DNA of 62,944 nucleotides from an uncultured Ruminiclostridium sp. (GCA_944388385.1 CALXIO010000015.1:1-62944), one strand, 5' to 3'. Numbered from the stretch's first letter, positions 29,015 to 38,652 are shown. Numbers and translations: made by a program. Notes: generated from the sequence alone by a model not told the origin.

Positions 29015-30250
29015 ATGGACAGTTTCAGTAGTAAGCAGGAAATACCCTTGTACGGTATTCTTGACAGCGGTAATGCCGCCGGCTTTGGTAAATACGGCTA
29101 TGACGGTACTACCCCTATTTCCCTTTTTGCCTGTGAGCATAAAAACCACCTTATAAGCTTCCAACAGCAACAGCTTGATATGGGGGCGGATATTCTCTAC
29201 ACCGCCACAAACGGCGCTAACAGGGCTATTTTAAGCAAGTACGGGCTTGAGGATAAAACCGAGGAGCTTAATGTAAATGCGGCAAAAATAACCTATGACA
29301 ATTTCCACGGCAAGGCCATAATAGCCGGCTGTATCACCTCCAGCGCCATGACAGTAGAGCCCTACGGAGATTATACCTTTACTGAGATAATGTCGGTATA
29401 CCGTCAGCAGGTGCAGGCATTAAGCCCCTATTGTGATATATTTGTAATCGAGGGTGTGCCCTCCATGTGGAATTTAAGGGCGGCGGTTATAGCCTGCAAA
29501 AAGGAAAAAAAGCCTGTTATAGTTACCATGACAGCAGACGAGGACGGTGACAGCACAAGCGATACCAATGTGGTATGCGCTCTTATAGTGCTTCAGTCCC
29601 TTGGAATAGATGCCTTTGGTATCAGCAGGACAACCCCCTCATTATGTGCAGAGCTGATTGAGGAATTATACCCCTATGCAAATATTCCCCTTATAGCAAA
29701 GCCCTGCCCATACGAAACAGACGAATCGGGAAATACTATCCCCCTTTCCTCTGAGGAATTTGCAAGGGCTCTTAAAAAATCCGCCGATGTGGGTGCTGTT
29801 ATATTGGGGGTAGACTGTATGGCAGATACCTCCTACATAGCTAAGATAAAAGAGCTTAAAAATTCCGGCCTTAAACTTCCGGATACAGAAAAGCAGGATA
29901 CCACCCTTGTGTTTGCCACAGAAAATCAGAGATTTTTCTTAGAGGCGGATACCACAGAGTTTTCTCCTGCAATAGAGTGCGCCCCGGATATGACAGATGA
30001 AATAACCGAGGCCTGCTCACAGAATTATGATGTACTTACCGTAAGTATAAATTCTCCTGACGATGCCATTGATTTTTGCAGAAATATGCACATGGCTACC
30101 TTGCCGGTGTCATTTTTATCCGATGATGAAATATCCCTTAAAGTGGCGCTTATGCTTTATAACGGCAGGGCGATCGTTGATACAAATTCTCTTATTGAGC
30201 CTGAAAGACTGGAGAGAATAGCTCAGAAATACGGAGCAGTTTTATACTGA
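29015..30250 (+). CDS. Truncated MetH-like protein: homocysteine methyltransferase domain without zinc cysteines
   Basis: Residues 1-290 match the homocysteine S-methyltransferase domain of MetH. Residues 298-411 resemble the first half of the MetH pterin-binding domain and end at KYGAVLY, where MetH continues. The zinc-binding cysteines are mostly lost: Arg205 stands where the first Cys is expected and Asp267-Cys268 replace the Cys-Cys pair. The GAMGT start motif is absent too. Catalysis of normal methyl transfer is unlikely. The frame is intact, so it is a diverged protein rather than a decaying gene. It follows argS by 19 bases. Confidence 0.75.
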   Translation: MDSFSSKQEIPLYGILDSGNAAGFGKYGYDGTTPISLFACEHKNHLISFQQQQLDMGADILYTATNGANRAILSKYGLEDKTEELNVNAAKITYDNFHGKAIIAGCITSSAMTVEPYGDYTFTEIMSVYRQQVQALSPYCDIFVIEGVPSMWNLRAAVIACKKEKKPVIVTMTADEDGDSTSDTNVVCALIVLQSLGIDAFGISRTTPSLCAELIEELYPYANIPLIAKPCPYETDESGNTIPLSSEEFARALKKSADVGAVILGVDCMADTSYIAKIKELKNSGLKLPDTEKQDTTLVFATENQRFFLEADTTEFSPAIECAPDMTDEITEACSQNYDVLTVSINSPDDAIDFCRNMHMATLPVSFLSDDEISLKVALMLYNGRAIVDTNSLIEPERLERIAQKYGAVLY

Positions 30251-30269
30251 TTGAAAGGAATCACAGCGA

Positions 30270-32780
30270 ATGTACAAAACCGAAAAAAGCTACTACAAAA
30301 AAGCATTCTGCTTAGCCGCTGTAATGGCAATACTCCTGCTTTTGCCCTTTGTGATAATAGACGGGGGATATTTTATCTATTACGGCGACTATAATGCTCA
30401 ACAAATACCCTTCTATACACTTTGCAACAAGGCTATAAAAACCGGCAGCTTTATGTGGGACTGGTACACCGACTTAGGTGCTAACTTTATCGGCTCCTAC
30501 TCCTTCTATACTATCGGCAGTCCCTTCTTCTGGCTTACTCTGCCCTTCCCTGCGGATTTTGCCAAGTATCTTATGGCGCCCCTTATAGTATTAAAGCTAT
30601 CCTGCTGTTCTCTTTTCGGCTTTGCCTATATAAGAAGATTTGTGAAAAAGCCTCAGTCTGCCATTATAGGCGGACTGCTTTATGCCTTCTCCGGATTTTC
30701 GATCTATAACATATTCTTTAACCACTTCCATGAGGCTATGGTTGCCTTCCCTCTTTTGCTTATTGCCCTTGAAGAAGCGGCGGTAAATAAAAGAAGGGCA
30801 TTCTTTGCCCTTATGGTGGCACTTAATGCCTTTGTAAACTACTTCTTCTTTGTGGGAGAGTGCATATTCCTTTTAGTGTACTTCCTGCTGAGAATTACAA
30901 ACGACAAGAGGTTTTGCAATAATTTAAGCACCTTCTTTGCCCTTGCCTTTGAATCGGTTATGGGTGTTGCCCTTGCGGGAGTTATGTTTATACCGGCAAT
31001 TCTCACCTGTCTTGATGTACCCCGTACAGGACAGATGCTTAACGGCTGGGATCTGGTTTTCCAAGATCCGCAGCAAAGATACGGACTTATATTCCAGAGT
31101 CTGTTCTTCCCGGCTGATATTCCTGCAAGACAGAACTTCTTCCCAAACTCCGCCGCCAGGTGGTCAAGCGTTTCTGCCTATCTTCCCCTTTTCTCCATGG
31201 CAGGAGTTATTTCCTTTATCAGATACAAAACAAAGCACTGGGCAAAATATTTAGCCCCGATTATGCTTTTGTTTGCCCTTATCCCCGGACTTAATGCTAC
31301 CTTTGTATTGTTTAACGATAACTACTACACAAGGTGGTATTATATGCCTATTCTAGTATGCTGCTTCATGACAGCCGCCGCCCTTGAGGATAAGGAAATA
31401 GATATGAGATACGGGGTTAAGTGGTGTGCTCTCGGTGTAGGGCTTATTTCCCTTGTGGGAATATTGCCTTCTAAGGTAAAAAAGACAATCACCGACCCTA
31501 TCACAGAAGAAAGCTCCAAAATAGAGGTGGTGGAATTATTCCAACTGCCTAATGAAAAGCTCCCCTTCTGGATTTCGGTTATATTAGCAATTACAGCCCT
31601 TATTGTATGCTATATACTGATAAAAAGAAAAGCAAGGCTTAACACCGACTTTTTCTTAAGAAGGGCTATTGTCTACACCATGGTAGCCTGCATGGGCTTT
31701 TCCTACTATACCCTTATTTACGGCAGATCCTTAGGCCCTCGTGTGGGAGATTACAACAGCATTGTGGATGCCACTATTGAGCTTGATGACGAGGAGGACT
31801 TTTACCGTGTGGAAACCTTCGGAGTCACAAATAATGCCAATATGCTGTGGGATATGTACGGATTCAGAAGCTTCCATTCTATTCTCCCCGGCTCAGCCTT
31901 TGAGTATTATGAAACCTTAGGCTTTGAGCGTTCGGTAAATACCGACCCTGACGGGGCTTATTATGCCATGAGAAGCCTTAACTCCACCAAGTATTTTATA
32001 GTGCAGACCTATAAGGAGGACAATAAGGACACAAAAGAGCTTCTTGAGGATATGGATTTCTTTGAGAAAATAGATGAACAGGACGGATTTTCCATATATA
32101 AGAACAATGCCTATATCCCAATGGGATATTCCTATGACCACTATATAAGCTACCAGGACTTTGACAGCGTGGCCAGTGAAAAGGGGGCTAATATGCTTAT
32201 CCGTGCCTGCCTTTTAAATAATGAGCAGATAGAAAAATACGAGGGTCTTTTAACGGAAATTGATGTGGAGGAAACCATAGGCTTTACTAAAGAGGCATTT
32301 ATAGAGGATGCAGGTGAGTTAGCACTTACCTGTGTGGATAGCTTTAAGGCTGTTGCAAACGGCTTTATAGCCACCTCATCCTATGATACCGACCGCTTTG
32401 TGGTATTTTCAGTTCCATACGAATCCGGCTGGAGTGCAACTGTAAACGGACAGCCTGTGGAGATTGAAAAGGTAAACGGCGGTGTTATGGGAATTAAGGT
32501 TCCTGCCGGTAATTGTGAAATTAAATTTGACTATGTTACCCCCGGCCTTAAGGCAGGTATAGTATGTACTGTAATTTCTGCTGTGGCGCTTATAGCTTAC
32601 TATATCATATTAAAGACAGTAAAGCACTATAAACCAAACAGAGAATATCACTTATATGAAACCGATATAACAGACAGGCTTATTACACATAATGCCTATA
32701 TCAAAAGCGTAAATAAATCGGCTAAGGCCGGCCTTGAAAAAGAAAAAAATACCGATGAGAATAATTCATCGGAGAAATGA
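30270..32780 (+). CDS. YfhO-family multipass membrane protein
   Basis: The 836 residues begin with a helix at 14-34 and the loop GDYNAQQIPFY typical of YfhO, then about 12 membrane helices up to residue 480. A large extracellular domain (about 490-770) and a last helix near 775-795 follow, with a cytoplasmic tail. YfhO proteins are GT-C-like and take part in envelope glycosylation, for example of lipoteichoic acid. The overlap with the next gene is small or absent depending on the Nudix start. Confidence 0.88.
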   Translation: MYKTEKSYYKKAFCLAAVMAILLLLPFVIIDGGYFIYYGDYNAQQIPFYTLCNKAIKTGSFMWDWYTDLGANFIGSYSFYTIGSPFFWLTLPFPADFAKYLMAPLIVLKLSCCSLFGFAYIRRFVKKPQSAIIGGLLYAFSGFSIYNIFFNHFHEAMVAFPLLLIALEEAAVNKRRAFFALMVALNAFVNYFFFVGECIFLLVYFLLRITNDKRFCNNLSTFFALAFESVMGVALAGVMFIPAILTCLDVPRTGQMLNGWDLVFQDPQQRYGLIFQSLFFPADIPARQNFFPNSAARWSSVSAYLPLFSMAGVISFIRYKTKHWAKYLAPIMLLFALIPGLNATFVLFNDNYYTRWYYMPILVCCFMTAAALEDKEIDMRYGVKWCALGVGLISLVGILPSKVKKTITDPITEESSKIEVVELFQLPNEKLPFWISVILAITALIVCYILIKRKARLNTDFFLRRAIVYTMVACMGFSYYTLIYGRSLGPRVGDYNSIVDATIELDDEEDFYRVETFGVTNNANMLWDMYGFRSFHSILPGSAFEYYETLGFERSVNTDPDGAYYAMRSLNSTKYFIVQTYKEDNKDTKELLEDMDFFEKIDEQDGFSIYKNNAYIPMGYSYDHYISYQDFDSVASEKGANMLIRACLLNNEQIEKYEGLLTEIDVEETIGFTKEAFIEDAGELALTCVDSFKAVANGFIATSSYDTDRFVVFSVPYESGWSATVNGQPVEIEKVNGGVMGIKVPAGNCEIKFDYVTPGLKAGIVCTVISAVALIAYYIILKTVKHYKPNREYHLYETDITDRLITHNAYIKSVNKSAKAGLEKEKNTDENNSSEK

Positions 32781-32788
32781 GGATAAAT

Positions 32789-33325
32789 ATGGAGCTTTAC
32801 GAAAAAACCCTTGAAAGTGAAGTAAAATACGAGGGAAGAATTCTTTATGTTACAAGAGATACTGTGGAGCTTGAAAACGGCTCTGTTGTAGGCAGAGATG
32901 TGGTTCATCATTCCGGGGGAGTGTGTGTAGTACCTCTGACAGAAAACAACGAGGTGCTTTTTGTACGCCAGTTCAGATACCCCTATCAGAAGGTTTTGCT
33001 TGAAATTCCTGCCGGAAAGCTAAACTACGGTGAGGATCACTATGCCTGCGGTCTTCGTGAATTAAAGGAGGAAACAGGCTGTAGCGCAAAGGAATACACC
33101 TACCTTGGCTGTCTTTATCCCACCCCTGCTTATGATACTGAGATAATTCATATGTACCTTGCAAAGGGGCTTGAAAGTGGTGAACAGAAGCTGGACGATG
33201 ATGAGTTTCTTGAGGTAACTAAAATCCCCCTTGATAAGGCTGTGGAAATGGTTATGAATAATGAAATTGAGGATGCAAAAACACAGCTGGCACTTCTTAA
33301 AACAAAAATGCTTCTTAATAAATAA
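32789..33325 (+). CDS. Nudix hydrolase, ADP-ribose pyrophosphatase type
   Basis: The 178 residues carry the Nudix box (GKLNYGE then RELKEETG) and the FVRQFRYPYQKVLLEIPAG run typical of ADP-ribose pyrophosphatases. I chose ATG 32789 with AGGA five bases upstream; ATG 32777, overlapping the yfhO stop, has its GGAG too close. Likely clears ADP-ribose or related nucleotide sugars. Confidence 0.9.
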   Translation: MELYEKTLESEVKYEGRILYVTRDTVELENGSVVGRDVVHHSGGVCVVPLTENNEVLFVRQFRYPYQKVLLEIPAGKLNYGEDHYACGLRELKEETGCSAKEYTYLGCLYPTPAYDTEIIHMYLAKGLESGEQKLDDDEFLEVTKIPLDKAVEMVMNNEIEDAKTQLALLKTKMLLNK

Positions 33326-33367
33326 GGCATAAAATTTTCGTAAGGGCATATTATGGTATTATGCCTT
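33324..33367 (+). promoter_or_regulatory. Alternative hairpins between the Nudix gene and murC
   Basis: AAGGCATAA (33324-33332) pairs perfectly with TTATGCCTT (33359-33367), and AAGGGCATA (about 33342-33350) can pair with the same 3' arm. No T run follows. Two upstream arms competing for one downstream arm could form a switch, or be a processing hairpin. Confidence 0.4.
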
Positions 33368-33391
33368 TGGGAATAAGGAAAGGACATAGCT

Positions 33392-34771
33392 ATGACAGAT
33401 TTTCTGACAGGTAAAAAGCACGTTCATTTTATAGGTATCGGCGGCAGCGGTATGTATCCCCTGGTGCAGATACTTCACAGCAAGGGATATTTTATAACCG
33501 GCTCTGACAACAACGAAACAGAAACATTAAAGGCTGTACGCAATATGGGTATTACCGTATATATGGGTCAAAGGGCGGAAAATATAGAGGGGGCTGACCT
33601 TATTGTATACACCGCCGCTATTATGAGTGATAACCCGGAGCTTATTGCCGCTAAAAACAGCGATGCTGTCTGTATTGAAAGATGTGAGCTTTTAGGACTT
33701 GTGACCTCCTGGTATGATAATGCGGTGTGTGTTTGCGGTACTCACGGCAAAACCACCACCTCGTCAATGCTTACCCATATGTTTTTAGCCCAAGGGCTGG
33801 ATATTTCCACCGTTATAGGGGGAAAGCTGAAGGCAATAGGAGGAAGCGGCAGAGCAGGTAAAAGTGACACCATGGTGTGTGAGGCCTGCGAATTTTCCAA
33901 TACCTTTTTGCACCTTTTCCCGGATGTATCGGTAATTCTTAATATAGATGCAGATCACCTGGATTATTTCAAGACCATGGATAATTTAAAGGCATCCTTT
34001 ACTAAGTTCTGTAATCTTACCTCCAGACTTCTTGTTATAAACGGGGATGATAAAAACACCCTTGATGCTATAAAGGCATCACAGTTCAAGGGGGAAATAA
34101 TCACCTTCGGCAGAAGCGAAAATAACGACTACTACCCCTTGAATATAGAAAAGGTGGACGATTTTTGCACCGGCTTTGATTTATATCACAAAGGGGAATT
34201 TACAGAAAGAATTTATATCCATGTTCCGGGAGATCATAATGTAACAAATGCCGTTGCGGCCTGTGCCGCCGCACTTAACTGCGGATGTTCCCCCGAAAAC
34301 ATAAACAAGGGTCTTGAAACCTTCTGGGGCGCCGGCAGACGCTTTGAAAGACTGGCTGTAATAAATGATATAACCATAGTGGATGACTATGCACACCATC
34401 CGGCAGAGGTTATGGCTACACTTAAAACAGCAAAGGCCATGAAGGGCTTTAAGAGGGTATGGGCGGTACATCAGCCCTTTACCTATTCAAGAACCTATAC
34501 CCTTCTTGATGACTTTGCTGCTGCCCTTTCTGTTGCTGATAATGTGGTTCTTACAGAAATTATGGGCAGCCGTGAGAAAAACACCTACAATATATATTCC
34601 TCTGATTTAGCCGAAAAAATAGAGGGCTGCAGGTGGTTTGATACCTTTGATAAGGTTGCAGGGTATGTATGCGAAAATGCCCGTCCCGGGGATCTTATAA
34701 TCACCCTTGGCTGCGGAGATGTATATAAGGTGGCATTTAAGATTATAGATATACTTGAAAATAAGGCATAA
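33392..34771 (+). CDS. murC: UDP-N-acetylmuramate-L-alanine ligase
   Basis: Adds the first amino acid of the peptidoglycan stem peptide. The 459 residues begin with the UDP-binding HFIGIGGSGM motif and have the ATP loop GTHGKTTTS near 116-124, DDYAHHP near 330 and the CGDVY end. GGAAAGGACATAGCT precedes the ATG. Followed by a strong bidirectional terminator. Confidence 0.96.
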   Translation: MTDFLTGKKHVHFIGIGGSGMYPLVQILHSKGYFITGSDNNETETLKAVRNMGITVYMGQRAENIEGADLIVYTAAIMSDNPELIAAKNSDAVCIERCELLGLVTSWYDNAVCVCGTHGKTTTSSMLTHMFLAQGLDISTVIGGKLKAIGGSGRAGKSDTMVCEACEFSNTFLHLFPDVSVILNIDADHLDYFKTMDNLKASFTKFCNLTSRLLVINGDDKNTLDAIKASQFKGEIITFGRSENNDYYPLNIEKVDDFCTGFDLYHKGEFTERIYIHVPGDHNVTNAVAACAAALNCGCSPENINKGLETFWGAGRRFERLAVINDITIVDDYAHHPAEVMATLKTAKAMKGFKRVWAVHQPFTYSRTYTLLDDFAAALSVADNVVLTEIMGSREKNTYNIYSSDLAEKIEGCRWFDTFDKVAGYVCENARPGDLIITLGCGDVYKVAFKIIDILENKA

Positions 34772-34800
34772 AAAAAGAGGAGCGTATGCTCCTCTTTTTT
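34771..34800. terminator. Bidirectional terminator between murC and the lipoprotein gene
   Basis: AAAAAAGAGGAGC/GCTCCTCTTTTTT hairpin with GTAT loop between convergent genes. Confidence 0.9.
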
Positions 34801-35482
34801 ATTTAACGGGATTTTCAATTTGTGCAACATCGTTCATGCGGTCTATTTCAAGTACATAGTCCACCGTCATTTCTTCTCCGTTGTTATCGGATTTTCCTCG
34901 TTGTATCAGCTTTGTGCAATAGCCCTCCTTATCAAGGGTATATATTACCTCAAAGCCTGTAAGCTGTCCCACCATGCCTAACTGGTCAGCCATGGAGGAA
35001 TTAAGCTGTGATACATCATACTGCATTGTGATAACAGTATTATCTCCGCTTTTCTCGGATTTTGATGAGGTGACGCTTTCAGGCTTTATAAATATCATAC
35101 CCTCATCGCACATGGACATTTTCTGAGTCTTACTATATACCCTGTAATTCTGATCCCCTGCTATAAGGGTGGTCCAGCTTTCGTTATCGGTGGAATAGCT
35201 GTACTCACTGCCGTTATGATATTCGTAATATTCCTGCTTGCCGTCTGTACCGTAATAGCTGTAGCACAATCTGTCCTGCTCATCATAGTAATAATATAAT
35301 TCCTGGGTAAGAGTACCGGTTGACATATCGGTTACTGTCAGATGGGCGGAAAAAAGTCCGCTGTACAGCTTTCTTGCATTTTCTATCTCATTGTAGCCTG
35401 TAATGTGGGAATAATCTGCCTTACAGCCTGTAAGCGCCAGTATAACAGCCATTATTACCCCTGCTACCGTCTTTTTCAGCAT
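34799..35482 (-). CDS. Lipoprotein of unknown function
   Basis: A 227-residue protein with a lipobox signal peptide (hydrophobic residues 6-17, then LTGC with Cys20). The rest is predicted beta-rich (YYYYDEQDRL, YTLDKEGYCTK), similar in style to LolA/LppX-like or outer-surface lipid-binding barrels. I do not recognise a specific family. AAAGGATAG precedes the ATG. It is a single gene ending at the terminator shared with murC. Confidence 0.75.
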   Translation of the reverse strand: MLKKTVAGVIMAVILALTGCKADYSHITGYNEIENARKLYSGLFSAHLTVTDMSTGTLTQELYYYYDEQDRLCYSYYGTDGKQEYYEYHNGSEYSYSTDNESWTTLIAGDQNYRVYSKTQKMSMCDEGMIFIKPESVTSSKSEKSGDNTVITMQYDVSQLNSSMADQLGMVGQLTGFEVIYTLDKEGYCTKLIQRGKSDNNGEEMTVDYVLEIDRMNDVAQIENPVK

Positions 35483-35531
35483 ATAACTATCCTTTCGGGT
35501 GAAATTTTAAAAAGACTTAAATTATTCACTT

Positions 35532-35567
35532 AAAAAAACATAAGCCGCCGAAAATACTTTCAGCGGC
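35532..35567 (-). terminator. Terminator of ptsH
   Basis: GCCGCTGAAA pairs with TTTCGGCGGC (one G-T pair), 35544-35567, followed on the minus strand by a T run. Confidence 0.75.
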
Positions 35568-35636
35568 GAATCGTCATAAGACATATAAGCTTTTTTATTT
35601 TTCTTCTTTTTTTCTACACACTATAACGCTTATTTC

Positions 35637-35900
35637 TTATTCGGCAAAGCCACTTTCAACAAGCTTAACAAGGCCGTCAACTGCGAGCTGCTCATCAGCA
35701 CCGTCAGCGATGATCTTGATTGTAGTACCACCTACAATGCCAAGTGAAAGAATACCGAGAAGGCTCTTAGCGTTCACTCTGCGCTCTTCCTTTTCAACCC
35801 AGATAGTAGACTTGTATTCGTTAGCCTTCTGGATGAAGAATGTAGCGGGTCTTGCGTGTAATCCTACCTGATTCTTAACGTTTACTTCTTTTACAAACAT
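35637..35900 (-). CDS. ptsH: Phosphocarrier protein HPr
   Basis: The 87 residues have phosphorylatable His15 in GLHARPAT and the HPr-kinase site Ser46 in KSLLGILSLG, so this is HPr and not Crh. Transfers phosphate from EI to sugar-specific EIIA; Ser46 links it to catabolite control. ACGGAGG precedes the ATG. It is a lone gene: no ptsI is present in the window. Confidence 0.95.
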   Translation of the reverse strand: MFVKEVNVKNQVGLHARPATFFIQKANEYKSTIWVEKEERRVNAKSLLGILSLGIVGGTTIKIIADGADEQLAVDGLVKLVESGFAE

Positions 35901-36043
35901 AGTAACTACCTCCGTTTGTGTTTTACCTTTTTCTTTCCGTAGTAGACAGAACGAATACTGCGAGCCACGGAGTCAAAGCCTTGAGAGATGATCGGCGTCA
36001 ACAACGGAATTATGCTCGTATGCTGTCCCCGTTCGTCTCTTAT

Positions 36044-36072
36044 AATATATCATTTCGCGCCGACTTCGTCAA
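36044..36072 (-). promoter_or_regulatory. Promoter of ptsH
   Basis: TTGACG (36067-36072) and TATATT (36044-36049) are 17 bases apart on the minus strand. A leader of about 135 bases follows. Between this promoter and trmD (36073-36262) I see only AT-rich sequence with no open frame. Confidence 0.7.
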
Positions 36073-36262
36073 CATACTTTTTACAATTTGTCGGTAATTC
36101 TGTAATTATTTTTCGATTTTGCTCAATAGTCATTACCACTTATCCGGATTTTTGGTTAAATGCTACAAAAAGTTTTCAACTTCATATTCAACATAGACTA
36201 AAGTTTTCAACAATTTTTGTAAACATGAAAGATAAATCACTCTATTTTAACACTTTAATAAG

Positions 36263-37303
36263 CTAAGGAATTTGTTCAAAAATAACATCCTTTTGCTCAT
36301 TTTCGCCTTTATTTAAGCCGTTTTTGTAAATTATTTCATAATTTATGTCATGATTCTGCAAAATTTTAATAAGAGCATTATACCATTCAAAAACAATTCC
36401 CCTTTGATTTTTGCTGTAAAAAGGAAGGATTTTTATGTCACTTTGCACAAAACCCGCAGTTTTGAATATCATATCCGTAATTTTCTTTACATCCTTTTCC
36501 TCACGGTTTGTATATACCCTTTTTCTAAGCAAACTGTGGCAAAGTATGGCTACATCGGCTGTTTTTCCCTTATAGTAAGCCTTATAGCATACATATTCAT
36601 CAAATTCCCGCTGTTCTGACAGGTACTTATAAAGCATATCCGGTCTTTTTCTTGCGGTAACTGATAATGCCTGTTCCTGCTGCCATTTTTCTATTACGCT
36701 GTGATCCCCCGTAAGCAGTACCTCAGGGACAGGTCTTTCTCTCCATACCTCAGGTCGGGTATACTGGGGATGCTCTAAAAGTCCGTTATAATGGCTTTCT
36801 ATTGAATATGCCTCCTCATTTGGAAGTACCCCCTGTTGCAGTCTTGCCACAGCATCGGATAATACAAGGGCAGGCAATTCCCCACCGGTAAGCACATAAT
36901 CCCCTATGGAAATTTCCTCTGCGCAAAGCTCCTCCAATACCCTTTCGTCCACTCCTTCATAATGTCCGCAAAGTATTATAAACCCGGGAAGTGAGGCTAA
37001 CTGCTTTACCTTATCTTGGGTAAGGGGTCGTCCTTTAGGGGACATATAAAACACAGGCACATCTCCTGCCTGTTTTTTTATATCGCAAATACAGTCATAT
37101 ATGGGCTGAGCCTGCATTACCATACCGGTACCGCCGCCGTAGGGCTTATCGTCCACCCTGCGGTGCTTGTCCTCGGTGTAATTTCTTATATCATGGCAAT
37201 ATATCTCTATATGCCCTGCTTTTATGGCTCTGCCTATTATACTTTCCTTTATCACATTTTCACACATATTTGTAAATAGTGTGGCTATATCTATTCTTAT
37301 CAT
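36263..37303 (-). CDS. trmD: tRNA (guanine37-N1) methyltransferase with C-terminal extension
   Basis: Methylates G37 of tRNA to keep the reading frame. Residues 1-230 are a normal TrmD with GGGTGMVM near 56-63, the trefoil-knot LCGHYEGVD near 111-119 and GDYVLTGGE near 134-142. Residues 231-346 are an extra domain of about 115 residues, lysine- and tyrosine-rich. Usual TrmD length is 230-260. The start overlaps the rimM stop by one base; the gph-rimM-trmD genes form one operon. Confidence 0.93.
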   Translation of the reverse strand: MIRIDIATLFTNMCENVIKESIIGRAIKAGHIEIYCHDIRNYTEDKHRRVDDKPYGGGTGMVMQAQPIYDCICDIKKQAGDVPVFYMSPKGRPLTQDKVKQLASLPGFIILCGHYEGVDERVLEELCAEEISIGDYVLTGGELPALVLSDAVARLQQGVLPNEEAYSIESHYNGLLEHPQYTRPEVWRERPVPEVLLTGDHSVIEKWQQEQALSVTARKRPDMLYKYLSEQREFDEYVCYKAYYKGKTADVAILCHSLLRKRVYTNREEKDVKKITDMIFKTAGFVQSDIKILPFYSKNQRGIVFEWYNALIKILQNHDINYEIIYKNGLNKGENEQKDVIFEQIP

Positions 37304-37833
37304 TATTCGCCCTTTATCTCTTCAATATCATCAAACAAGCCCTTTAAGGGTCTTATGCTTATTATATCCTTATCCATATCCACATTTATAATAACCTCAG
37401 GGATACCGGGAAACATAAGCTGTTTTCCCTCCTTTGTGCGAATAGAATATACATCCGCCGCACCGTTCTGATATATCTCATCCACTTTGCCGTATTCTCT
37501 GCCGGTGTCAACATCAATAACACTCATACCGATAAGATCCTGAAGGAAATATACACCTTCTTCTAATTCGGTATCATCCCTGTTTATATAAAGCATTTTG
37601 CCCACATAGGTCTTAGCCTTATCCACATCATCAATACCGGATAGCTTAATTACAGCAAGGTTTTTATGGGGTCTTGCATTTTCCACCTCATATTCTGTCT
37701 TTTCCTTGCCCATATAAAGCCTGTCAAAGTCACATATTACCTCCGGGCTGTCACAGTAATACTGTACCCTCATTTCACCCTTTAAGCCTTGGGTGGCTAC
37801 TATTTTTCCTATTTCAAGAAACTGCTTTTTCAT
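37303..37833 (-). CDS. rimM: Ribosome maturation factor RimM
   Basis: The 176 residues have the N-terminal RimM domain (GKIVATQGLKGEMRVQ) and a PRC-barrel C-domain (LIGMSVID, IPEVIINVD). Assists 30S head maturation by binding S19. Lies between gph (one-base gap) and trmD (one-base overlap). Confidence 0.95.
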   Translation of the reverse strand: MKKQFLEIGKIVATQGLKGEMRVQYYCDSPEVICDFDRLYMGKEKTEYEVENARPHKNLAVIKLSGIDDVDKAKTYVGKMLYINRDDTELEEGVYFLQDLIGMSVIDVDTGREYGKVDEIYQNGAADVYSIRTKEGKQLMFPGIPEVIINVDMDKDIISIRPLKGLFDDIEEIKGE

Positions 37834-37834
37834 T

Positions 37835-38488
37835 TTATTCTCCCTTTACTATACTAACTATTTCACCGGGGGTATGTACTATATATACTGCCCCGTTTTC
37901 TTTAAGCTCATCCTCTTTTCTAAAGCCCCAGGTAACCCCACAGGGAGTAAAGCCTGCATTAAGGGCAGTTTGCATATCAACACCGCTGTCCCCCACATAA
38001 AGTACATCACAGGGCTTTACCAAAAGCCTTTCTGCAACAGATAATGCACCGTTTGGGTCAGGCTTTGCCTTTATTGTTTCATCAAGGCCTCTTACATAGC
38101 AGAAAATATTTTTTCCCATAAAATACTCAACCACTTCTCCTGCTATGCTGTGAGCCTTGTTTGTTATTACTCCCATTGATATACCCATATCCGAAAGTGC
38201 CTTTAAAAGCTCGTTTATGCCGGGATAGGGGGCTGTCTTATCCCTGCTGTGAAGCTCATAGTCCTTTATAAAAAGCTGTAATGCCTTTTCCTTATATTCC
38301 TGCTTATCAGGGGGTAAACAGCGTTCTATCAGCTTTGGTATACCATTTCCCACAAAGTATTTATATTTTTCTGTTTCATGGGTGGGAAAACAAAGACTGC
38401 TAAGCACTCTGTTTGCGCTGTCTGCCAAGTCATCAATGGTATTTAATAACGTGCCGTCAAGATCAAAAATAACTGCCTTATATTTCAT
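37835..38488 (-). CDS. HAD-family phosphatase, phosphoglycolate phosphatase-like
   Basis: The 217 residues have the HAD motifs FDLDGTLLNT near 8-17, VITNKA and VGDSGVDMQTA. The cap is helical (C1 type), as in Gph/PpaX. Substrate not defined by sequence. Preceded by AAAGGAAG, first gene of the operon with rimM and trmD. Confidence 0.88.
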   Translation of the reverse strand: MKYKAVIFDLDGTLLNTIDDLADSANRVLSSLCFPTHETEKYKYFVGNGIPKLIERCLPPDKQEYKEKALQLFIKDYELHSRDKTAPYPGINELLKALSDMGISMGVITNKAHSIAGEVVEYFMGKNIFCYVRGLDETIKAKPDPNGALSVAERLLVKPCDVLYVGDSGVDMQTALNAGFTPCGVTWGFRKEDELKENGAVYIVHTPGEIVSIVKGE

Positions 38489-38581
38489 TATAATTCTTCC
38501 TTTACAACAATTTACGGTTTAAGAATAGCATAAAAAAGGGATTAAGTCAAGGCAGATAATTTCAAAAGTTAAAATTGCCTA

Positions 38582-38610
38582 TTGATTTATATCTTCTTAT
38601 GTGTTAAAAT
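38582..38610 (+). promoter_or_regulatory. Promoter of the PH-domain/gtrA pair
   Basis: TTGATT and TAAAAT are 17 bases apart with a TGT extended -10. Confidence 0.7.
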
Positions 38611-38652
38611 ACAGTATAAGGAAAAAATCCATACAGAAAGGAAATATATATT

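Noticed and set aside
35637..35900. Crh instead of HPr
   Set aside because: The phosphorylatable His15 is present in GLHARPAT.
36073..36262. Replication-origin-like AT-rich gap between ptsH and trmD
   Set aside because: No DnaA-box cluster and no dnaA or dnaN nearby.
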